From Saccoglossus kowalevskii (Eukaryota; Hemichordata; Enteropneusta; Harrimaniidae), in NCBI RefSeq assembly GCF_000003605.2, contig NW_003131863.1:497070-512459 (forward strand): a DNA stretch of 15,390 bases, in the 5' to 3' direction. A program made the translations under genes and the position numbers. The notes under the pieces are model-generated. The model was not told the origin of the DNA. It saw only the letters and a list, made by a program, of their open reading frames with translations, and did not search any database. Below are positions 1 to 8,100 of the stretch, piece after piece. Every line of letters begins with the position of its first letter. The stretch's first letter is position 1.

Positions 1-209
1 GTTATTAAGCATCCTTTTTTGGGGATGCCCGGTGGCCGAGGGGAAGACGTGTAGTGGCGTGAAGCTAGGCGATTAGGTGCCGTACGCGAGCGCCGGTTCG
101 AGTCACGCACGCAGTACGTATTTACTATAATTAGACATAGTCTTTACCTTGCCGTTTATTCGGTGTTATTTGCTTACTTTACTTCCTATGTCGACAGCAA
201 CTATGAGTT
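1..209. repeat. Left copy of an exact 209-bp direct repeat, at the window edge
   Basis: Bases 1-209 recur at 370-578 with no difference that I can see, so the two copies are offset by 369 bp. The 160 bp between them (210-369) is single-copy here. The left copy begins at the first base of the window, so the repeat probably continues beyond it and the unit may be a 369-bp tandem unit. Perfect identity in such degenerate non-coding DNA points to a very recent duplication or an assembly artefact. The unit contains a tRNA-like A box and B box, listed separately. Confidence 0.9.
22..115 (+). pseudogene. Degenerate tRNA-like sequence, probably a SINE head (second copy at 391-484)
   Basis: An A-box-like TGGCCGAGGGG lies at 33-43. 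A B-box-like GGTTCGAGTC at 95-104 matches the Pol III consensus except for its last base. The spacing of about 62 bp suits a type II (Leu/Ser) tRNA with a long variable arm. When folded as a tRNA, the T stem has two mismatches and the acceptor arms (26-32 and 109-115) do not pair, so it cannot be a working tRNA. A tRNA-derived SINE head or a tRNA pseudogene fits best. No run of four or more T follows closely, so a Pol III terminator is not evident. Confidence 0.5.
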
Positions 210-369
210 TAAAAATTATTTCTCAGTACTTATTCACTGTTAAAATGCTGTACCATTACTTTCACCATCCTACTACAGCCAGATCTGAAGGCCTTTGCCG
301 CATTCTGGCCATGCTGTGTGGCGCGTATCGCGTGGACGGGTTTCACGTTCTCTGCACGTAATAAGCTCG

Positions 370-578
370 GTTATTAAGCATCCTTTTTTGGGGATGCCCG
401 GTGGCCGAGGGGAAGACGTGTAGTGGCGTGAAGCTAGGCGATTAGGTGCCGTACGCGAGCGCCGGTTCGAGTCACGCACGCAGTACGTATTTACTATAAT
501 TAGACATAGTCTTTACCTTGCCGTTTATTCGGTGTTATTTGCTTACTTTACTTCCTATGTCGACAGCAACTATGAGTT
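370..578. repeat. Right copy of the exact 209-bp direct repeat
   Basis: This copy is identical to 1-209. Similarity ends at 578: the left copy continues with an A-rich stretch and this one with CATGTTAAAAC. It carries the same tRNA-like boxes, at 402-412 and 464-473. Confidence 0.9.
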
Positions 579-1237
579 CATGTTAAAACTCGACATGTTT
601 AATCATTGAACGACATTTTCAGATTTCTTCCTACTCGTTCCTGCGTTCACTCAGGCTGGTATCTGAATATCGCGTTGGGACGCCGGGTAAACAAACACGG
701 CTGGAAGCGTTGTTACGATCTGTAATAATATATACTAGTATTCGAGTTGAACAATGCCCATTGTACCAACAGTATCACTAGTACACCGCGTCGATGTCGT
801 CGTTTTTTTCTTTATTCCTTATGTTTTATAAAAAAAAAAGTATTCAGTTCAACAAGTTGCGTCTTGATTTATCACATATCTATAGTCGTACACTTTAAGT
901 AGTAAGCAATTCAAAAATAGTCTAAAAATAAATAAATCAATTTTAGCTCCTTATCGTCGTTAGTATGAAGATCGGTGTTGTCACAGCCGAGGGACAAGTG
1001 GGGGAGAATATCGTCGTTCATACGAACAGAGATTTACTAGTATATTGATATTTACCACCTGCTACGTGACGTAACTGGACCTTGGTTGTAAATGAGGTAG
1101 TATCTCAGGTTTAACCATGCATCGCACTGAAATCCGAACAATGGTTTTGAAATCAGTGGGACAACAATAGCTGCATGTTTATGTCGTGTAAGAAAAGGTA
1201 CATGCGTGCAAATTCGTACATACTACATGGTTCTCGG
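579..1237. other. Non-coding, no gene seen
   Basis: This AT-rich stretch has no long open frame on either strand. It contains two ACTAGT palindromes (734-739 and 777-782), a third at 1036-1041, and an A-run near 831-839. I see no splice-coherent exon or RNA gene in it. Confidence 0.6.
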
Positions 1238-1540
1238 TTAAAGGGCGGTAGTCGTCACGCCACGCATGCGTGTGATATATGGGTCTCATATAAACAAATA
1301 TGGCTACTTTGACCGTTGCGCAGATCAACGAGTACTAACTGAGACGTTTCCAAGCTTCAATTAGATATTTTTAGGTGATTGGAAGGTATCAAGGGAGTCA
1401 CCGGCGGTATTCAGTGCAAGTCGCGCCCAGGTCAAACCTCATACTTGTGATTTCCATTTGAGAGCATTGGATTGTGGGAAAGTCAATGCTTATAAACACA
1501 AATGTCGCACATGCCCAGCGTGACGATCACCGCGCTTTAA
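1238..1540. mobile_element. TTAA-flanked MITE, copy 1 (about 303 bp)
   Basis: The element starts TTAAAGGGCGGTAGTCGTCA and ends in the imperfect complement ...CACCGCGCTTTAA. TTAA at both ends suggests the target duplication typical of piggyBac- or Kolobok-type transposons. It aligns along nearly its whole length with copy 2 at 10930-11203. Shared internal blocks include CATATAAACAAA (TATAAA at 1289-1294), GAGACG.. followed by AAG.TTCAATTAG, the CAAGTCGCG.CCAGGTCAAA block and CATTGGATTGTGGGAA. No transposase frame is present, so it is non-autonomous. Decay in the right terminus makes it the most eroded pair of ends. Confidence 0.8.
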
Positions 1541-3430
1541 TGTTTAACAATGGCATCAACTCAACCTTTGATTCAAATGGATTTCGTCATACTCGTAGAT
1601 AGCATTGTTTGTCACGTATCGCTCCAGTGTGACGTACTAAAGAGTAGGCCGAAAATGCCCACCACATGTGACCTCACATACTTTTATTTTCTCGTGATTA
1701 CCACCAGAGTAGCATCAATTCTCGCCTGTGTTTTCGGATTGATACAACACAACAACACACTCGTGTCAGTGAAGCCAACATAAGAGAAAATGTCGTGGGA
1801 TTATATATAATTACCATTTTGATAATTGTCTAGAGTTATATAGATTGAGACGCGCTAAAAATGCAGTAGTCAACAATATAGTGATGCAAATACTATTTTC
1901 TAAGAATGTTACTTATATCTGCAACAAAATTCTGAATAACCCACGGAGGAAAATTTGCTAAAATATTCCCCATTGCTCGGCAAAGACTCGATTTCCACCC
2001 GCATTCGAACACCCACCGAGTGACAACAAACTCCTTGAAAATACTACAACCTGCTTAACGAAATATGATACTTTTTGAGTCTTGCACGCTCGTATGGTGA
2101 CACGAATTTTTACAAAATGAAAAAAAAAAGTTCACCAAGTCTAACAATGTGTACCGCGGCAGTGGTGCCAACTCTACACTGTTCATCGTTACGCATCCGA
2201 TCTAACTGTGAGCATTTTAAATTTGTCTTAAAATGTATAAAATCAGAAGTACAGAAGAGGCATCTACGCATGTTACAAAATGAAACATTGCGAAAAAAAT
2301 AAATAAAATATCTTGTCCTGAGTATATTGACTATTTGGACCCGAAATGTAGGTAGACTGCGGCGGTCAAGGATTCTTTCAAATCACAGTCACCAGAATTT
2401 ACATTTTGTACTATTTACCCTTTCTTTCATGAACCGCGGCGATTGGTAGAAAGCCCCCAGGCTCCAGTCTTGTGGGCGGACTTATCTAATAACTAATATA
2501 CATCCGCCAACAGGAAGCGATCATTAACTACTAGTATATAACATCGTATTGTAAACTTGAGTAGTGTATTACACATCTGTGACATTTGGTGGTACGGACT
2601 TCGTGTTTGTTATTCGAGTCACGCTCCAATGCCTACTCGGACGTACATTTATATATAATATAGTCACGTCGTGTATGTAGTGCTCTCAACTATTAAGAGT
2701 GTCCCACGAAACAAACAGAAAGGGAGAAATTGCGGCTTCTTGACCGGATTTGATTTTACTGCACCACTCGTCTGTCTGAGTACGCGACACAGTCTTACGC
2801 ATAATATCGTATATGCACAGAATATTGACAAGAGTTCTCACCAGCCCTCATTGTGTGCGAGACAAACATCTTATACTAGTAAATGTAAACCTGACTTTGA
2901 CATTTAGAACAATATTGTCCTCGTACAAATATAATGTCTATAGTGTGTGTGTATGTTTACTTACTTACAGTCGACGACTGAAAACATTTCATTTCACCGT
3001 GTGTGTACTGACATTCCCAACAAGACGTGGACATTCGTATGTGTCCCTGCATCGCCGCTGCACGGTGGAAGTTAGTACACATTATAACAGGTTTCAACGA
3101 TTTTCTTACCTTGTTTGTTTGATTTCATCATTTCCTCTTTACTGGGACCAACCACTGTGACCGTTGTTCTCATACACCCCCGTGTCACGTTGCTTGATAT
3201 ACTGGTGTGTGTACTGACTCGCGTTCGAAAGTCGACTGACCCAATAGCCACAGTTCACCACGATAGGGCGCTCACGCCACTAGTCAACTATCATTGTACC
3301 ATACATGGTTTAACCACTAGTAAATAATGCAGATAGTCAGACATGCCAAGTGTGTATTATAAGTTCGATTTCGCAATTAAAATATAACACCTAATATGAA
3401 GGTTGGAATAATATGTCATCTTCTATATCT
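1541..3430. other. Long intergenic stretch, no gene supported
   Basis: Several short open frames occur (for example 1550-1783 and 2813-3160), but none has recognisable protein motifs, splice context or codon signal. The region is AT-rich, with GT-rich pieces near 2943-2953 and 2999-3010. A GTGTGTACTGAC string occurs twice (near 3000 and 3206). ACTAGT palindromes sit at 2530, 2875, 3279 and 3316. I see no RNA gene. Confidence 0.55.
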
Positions 3431-3635
3431 TTTTTATGATTATGGGTTATTATTATAAGAAAACAAAAAATGAAATTGGAAAATCGGACAATTTTTTCAT
3501 TGATTTCTATGGTAAAGTTATTTCTTTATTACTCAAAATGTTGCTCAATGACATATATTGCATATTATTATTGATATGAATCCTAATTTAGTCGTCTTCC
3601 GGTGTGATAATAGTGTTGTACAATAGTAGTTATGT

Positions 3636-3842
3636 CCCATAATGCATTGCACATATGAGCAATAAGTAACATGCTATGAAGTGTACACTGTTGATCAAAA
3701 GATAACACCGCTGATTCTGAACACCTAATATGTGAGGGCGCACTTCATTGACTGACGCACAGAAAATATATATTCAAACCTCAGCGATTTCATATCATCG
3801 TTTCTTCAAAAATGTCGTGTTCGGTTATCCATTTTCTATTTT
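3636..3842. repeat. 207-bp tandem repeat, unit A
   Basis: The unit begins CCCATAATGCATTGCACATA and is followed directly by a diverged second unit at 3843. Conserved blocks are GCAATAAGTAACATG, the ACACC.CT.ATTCTGAACA block, CTAATATGTGAGGGCGCACT, and the block GTTTCTTCAAA.ATGTCGTG with the GGTTATCC that follows it. It looks like a tandem pair from an old dispersed repeat family and has no coding potential. Confidence 0.85.
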
Positions 3843-4070
3843 CCCATAATGCATTGCATATATTTGCAATAAGTAACATGGTCTGAAGTTTGAATTTTAT
3901 TCGGCACGAACTGATCAAAAAATAACACCACTAATTCTGAACATCTAATATGTGAGGGCGCACTTCATTGACCAACGCGCAGAAAATATACATGTACATG
4001 TATATTCAACAATTTCAACTCTGCGTCGGTTTCTTCAAACATGTCGTGTTCGGTTATCCATTGTCTATTT
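3843..4070. repeat. 207-bp tandem repeat, unit B with a CATGTA insertion
   Basis: This is the second unit, diverged from unit A by scattered substitutions. After AGAAAATATA it has an extra CATGTACATGTA, absent from unit A, which creates a perfect 22-bp palindrome at 3985-4006 able to form a cruciform. Similarity to unit A ends near 4070 at TCTATTTT. Confidence 0.8.
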
Positions 4071-4184
4071 TGATACGAAATGACAAACAAACAAAGAAAA
4101 AAAAACGTCAGAAGTCATTTCATAACCTACGAATGCGAAACGATTTGACAATGCACGTTTGTTTGCACGACCTTAGAACGCGCA

Positions 4185-4416
4185 CTGTGGCGCTGCATGG
4201 CGACCGTGGCGTTGCATGGCGACTGTGGCGCTGCATGGCGACTGTGGCGTTACATGGCGACTGTGGCGCTGCATGGCGACTGTGGCGTTGCATGGCGACT
4301 GTGGCGCTGCATGGCGACTGGGACATTGCACGCCGACTATGGCCCTTATGATGAGTGTAGCACTGCGTGGCGACTGTGAGGCTGCGGATGACCGTGGCGG
4401 TGCGCGACGAGTGTGA
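4185..4416. repeat. GC-rich 19-bp minisatellite
   Basis: Seven near-perfect 19-bp units run from 4185 to 4317 (CTGTGGCGCTGCATGGCGA). Decayed units follow to about 4416. Odd units read CGCTGC and even units CGTTGC or CGTTAC, so the real period is a 38-bp dimer. Because 19 is not a multiple of 3, the array stays open in several frames on both strands and yields repetitive apparent peptides with a 19-residue cycle; these are not genes. The array is strongly GC-rich in an AT-rich setting. Confidence 0.9.
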
Positions 4417-4825
4417 CGCTATACAAGTGCAATGCGACTAGCTTTTCTATTATTTTTTTCACTTACTTTATCTGCGCAGTACAATTTATAGACCTAGTAC
4501 GTAACAAACTTAGGAAGTAACTCAGATGGTATCCCGGATGTACAACAGTCACATGGCAAATACATGTTATGTATGTTGAACATTAAATCGGTCGAAGATT
4601 AATATTTGGTCAAATCGACACAATAGTTGGAAGAGTACTTTCAAAATGTTTTAATTTAATTTTTGAATAGGGTAAACAGGAACATTAACTAACCTCAAAG
4701 TCGATTGTTCAATGTTTAGCTCATTTTTCTCGAATTTTATTTTCAACCAGACTACAGATTAAATGTAATTTTAAATAGTTGACTAATGCCAAAATGATCA
4801 ATGACACACGGATTCCAACATCGGA
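4417..4825. other. Intergenic spacer upstream of the fucosyltransferase-like gene
   Basis: This AT-rich sequence shows no repeat or gene that I can recognise. It probably contains the distal promoter of the gene starting near 4915. Minus-strand frames here are shadows of the first exon and its flank. Confidence 0.5.
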
Positions 4826-4832
4826 TATAAAT
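4826..4832 (+). promoter_or_regulatory. Candidate TATA box
   Basis: TATAAAT lies 83 bp upstream of the first in-frame ATG (4915). A TATA box here would place transcription start near 4855-4862 and leave a short 5' leader. The inference rests on motif and position only. Confidence 0.35.
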
Positions 4833-4839
4833 TCGAATT

Positions 4840-4851
4840 CGCGCATGCGTG
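4840..4851. promoter_or_regulatory. NRF1-like palindromic site
   Basis: CGCGCATGCGTG closely matches the NRF1 core GCGCATGCGC and sits in a small GC-rich island just before the first coding exon. A perfect GCGCATGCGC is found again in intron 1 at 5712-5721. NRF1 sites are common in animal core promoters, so a promoter role is likely but unproven. Confidence 0.4.
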
Positions 4852-4914
4852 TAACTCGGATCCGCCGGCTCCCTGATATTAGTGACCCCGAACAAATGCA
4901 ACCGATGACGATGG

Positions 4915-5136
4915 ATGGTGTCAGCTGTAGCAGTAGAAATGTCGTGGACGCTTCGAAAACATGTCGCTTTAGGTATTGCTCTGCAGTTACTCGTGCTTTT
5001 GGCAATGTTGTCATGGTTATTACAGCAAGGGGTCATGTTTCGTACAAGGATAGGCGTGAGTACATTTCAGACGCAAGAAGTAGATGTCGCGAACGAGGAT
5101 GGGACATTTAACACGGAGAATATTTCCCTGGCGCTG
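4915..5136 (+). CDS. Exon 1: cytoplasmic tail, signal anchor, stem start
   Basis: The exon encodes residues 1-74 and ends at the donor GCGCTG|GTGAGT in phase 0. A hydrophobic segment of about 20 residues (VALGIALQLLVLLAMLSWLL) follows a short basic tail. Two in-frame starts exist. ATG 4915 has T at -3 and G at +4; ATG 4939 has G at -3 and gives the more typical tail MSWTLRKH. I list the longer form, but 4939 is equally plausible. The 5' leader boundary is not visible, and an untranslated exon further upstream cannot be excluded. Confidence 0.75.
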
Positions 5137-8100
5137 GTGAGTAGTTTCCCGTCCAATAATACTCGAGTATCATATACGACGTCGTACAACAATGATATAC
5201 CAGGAAGCTGTAATGAGCAGTTCCCTGGATATATAAACTAAACTGAGGATGTGTTTTTTTTATTTCGAAATGATACAAATAAAAGTATTTTGTATAAAAC
5301 TGTGATAGAATATTGTTTTACGCTATCACTCCCGGTAACATGGCAACCGTCGACCCAACAAACGTGCATACATAACCTTGCCTGCAGATTTGTTAAGGTT
5401 TTTGGTATCGATTTTACTCTCCTTATTTCATTCGATCAAATATTTGTTATTTGATTATTCATCCTGCGATTAATAGTGAATTACGTTAATACGGAAATAA
5501 TATCCCCTACGCCTACCTTATCGTCATCTGGTATTTGTATTACTAGTAAGTGTGTACAGTCACACGCGGTGTCATATTGATGTTTGAATAACATAAGTGT
5601 GGTTTGTTCTTTAAAGAGAGAGCACTTTTGCAAATTGCAGGGGTCGAACGCTTGCAGCATCTTCAAAAAAAGATAAGTATTCGTGCCGCAAAGTGACTGA
5701 CTGGTTGATTGGCGCATGCGCGATGAACTGTGATCTTGGACAATCACGATAATCACTCTTCTCATTCTCTAATTTGTGCAATGATTATATTGTGTGATTT
5801 GAAAACTGGTACACTCAAATTTTGCCTGTTAGAGACAGGTTTTCTGCGTTGTATATGGCGTGAGATACACGTGACTGCTAGGAAGGTCGCCGTCCTGGTA
5901 CTGTCTGGGAGAGGCAATTTTCTTTTTCAGAAAACAAAACAAAAAAAAAAAAAAAAAAAAAGTTGTCATTGAAGTTTGTAACTAGGCAAAAAATGAGATA
6001 TATTATTTTAAATTATTGACGTTAAGATGATGCCTCCGAAAAATTCCCGGATGTATGACTTTGAGGAGTCGTACATACTACCAAGTCATAGGTGACATAT
6101 AAACAATATATTTATATTTCTCCACTCTAGGCTCCATTCACTAACTTCGGCAACTCGTCATCCAGTTATGGGCAACACATTTCGGTGAACGATCCTCGTC
6201 CGCGAGACATTGGAATAAACTCGACAGCCATCACTTACCAACCTCGTCCAAGGAAGCGATATTTGTTGCCAGTGATTCACACAGGTGGTCAAAACGTGCA
6301 ATTCACCTCCTTTAAGAAAGCAACGGCGTTTGCGTACCTCCAAAACAGGACAATTGTTCTCGCGCCGTTCTTCCTTCACGGCGGCGACCAACGAGGCTGG
6401 AATATGCGTCACTGGCGTAACTTTAGTTTAGCCTTCGATGTTGATATCCTAAATCAAATTGTCCCAGTAGCCTCGCTGAATGAATTCAAATCGGTCTGCG
6501 ACGGCCGAATGAAAGCCATTCATCCAAGTAACGATCGTACTTTTAAAGCCAACAAGACTCTCGAACGATTCCTGGAGATTGAACGAGCGCCGAAGAAATA
6601 CACGTTCAAAACACCCCCATACGCATACGATAGTCATATTCTTGAAGAAGAACCATGCCTGGCGATTCTTCTACCTCATTATCTTAATCCGCCGGAAAAG
6701 GAAGTAGGAGATTTGATTGACAACCACTTCGTCAGGTCGCCAATCATCCAAGAGGCAGTAGATTTCGTGTTGGACAATGTTTGTCAAGGTGGCCGCCTGA
6801 TGGCGCTGCACTGGAGAAATCGTACTGGAGAAGCGTAAGTAAGAAAGCGGCCATTGAGCCCAGGACTTCCGATAGGATGCGAACGTTTGGTTGAATGTTT
6901 TTGATCCAAACTGCATTTAAATTCCACAGTCGTCAACACACATTCTGTCCATGCGACGCGTATAGGGCGTGTAAAATAAACAAATATCAAAAATCAACAA
7001 TGGCTATGTTAAAGAAATATATCACATTTCAAAATCCGGATTATTGAAATAATTCAGACTAATATATATCACTAACCTTAGAAGATTGAGATATGGCATA
7101 AGTTCACCATAGAAACCAATTATTACAAACAAAATTTTCCAATGCTGACAGAACGGCTACCATTCACTAAAATATAATTCTCTCGAATAATATAATAATG
7201 ACTCCAGGCAACACAATCAAGTCTTTATCATGGAAGCCTAGACTGCATCTTATTGTAGTACTGATTCTGTTCACAAGTAATCTAAATGAATGGATAGATA
7301 GTTGATAATATTTAGTAATTTTTGTCCTAAGTAACTATTAAAAATAGCTAGACGTTTCAAGCAATGTCTCTTTATCGACAAACAGCTCGAAACGTTCAGC
7401 TATTTTATCCCTAACCTAACTCTAACACTCACTCCCAGTTACCCAATTTATTTGTATATACCCCCTCTAGATAACTATATATGTCCTTAGGAGGGGCATG
7501 TACAATTAAATGGGGAGTGCTGGAGGGTAGGGGTAGGGTTAGAGTTATAAAAGAAACTCTTTCCTTATCTACTATATATTCAATTTATCGGTCCGAGCAG
7601 CGTTTAATCTATTTACTACTAAATTAATGGAACCCGTTGCTATGATACATGTACAATTATTCAAGATCACGCAGTCTGGCCTCGTGCATGTCACGAGAGG
7701 AGTTCCAGGGGATCACTTGTAGAAACTTGAAAACTAGTATGCGCGAGGCACCGAAGGGGTCAATAAAATATGTTTCAAAATTTGCAAGGATCCCCTTTTG
7801 ACATTTTCAATGGTCAAAAGGTCCTTTTTGACATTTTCAGGTATATAAAAGGGGTCGTATTTCTGCTGTGTAGATATAAAGTATCAAACAACGGAAGTCT
7901 TCTAGTAAAAAAACCAAAACAAATGAAAATATAATCTCCAATCTACATTTAATTACGATTTAATTAATTAATTAATTAAAGAAATTTCGAATTTATGCTT
8001 CCATATTAACATAAAACAAAAATAATATGGCGCAAGAATAGGTATTTGGCAAATAAATAGTAGCGTATTTATTAATAATAATGAACGCATGCAACACGTG

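Larger units (their letters stand above)
5137..6130 (+). other. Intron 1 (994 bp)
   Basis: The intron runs from GTGAGT to ...TTTCTCCACTCTAG. It contains a perfect NRF1-like GCGCATGCGC at 5712-5721 and an uninterrupted 21-base A run at 5941-5961. No internal exon with coding signal was found, and the open frames inside it lack motifs. Confidence 0.8.

Noticed and set aside
640-655. CCTGCGTTCACTCAG, nearly repeated at about 8505-8520
   Set aside because: The match is about 15 bp with one difference and does not extend into the flanks, so I treat it as coincidence.
2813-3160. 115-codon open frame on the + strand
   Set aside because: It has no recognisable domain and its composition follows GT-rich low-complexity DNA. 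An overlapping frame has similar length and there is no splice or start context. It is consistent with chance.
3985-4006. Perfect palindrome as a possible regulatory operator
   Set aside because: Comparison with unit A shows it arose from a simple CATGTA duplication inside a repeat, so there is no reason to infer a binding site.
4120-4416. Overlapping repetitive open frames on both strands
   Set aside because: They only translate the 19-bp minisatellite, which is open in several frames at once.
4721-5036. Minus-strand frames of 94-97 codons
   Set aside because: They are shadows opposite exon 1, which has a signal anchor, a good donor and continuity with exon 2.
5918-5930. Splice-acceptor-like TTTTCTTTTTCAG in intron 1
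   Set aside because: The following sequence is an A-rich run that gives only lysine/asparagine codons and has no donor that would restore the fucosyltransferase frame. The acceptor at 6130 joins exon 1 in frame.
7407-7440. CTAACC repeats suggesting telomeric DNA
   Set aside because: The units are irregular and short, form an inverted repeat with 7510-7552, and are better explained as part of an old mobile element inside an intron.
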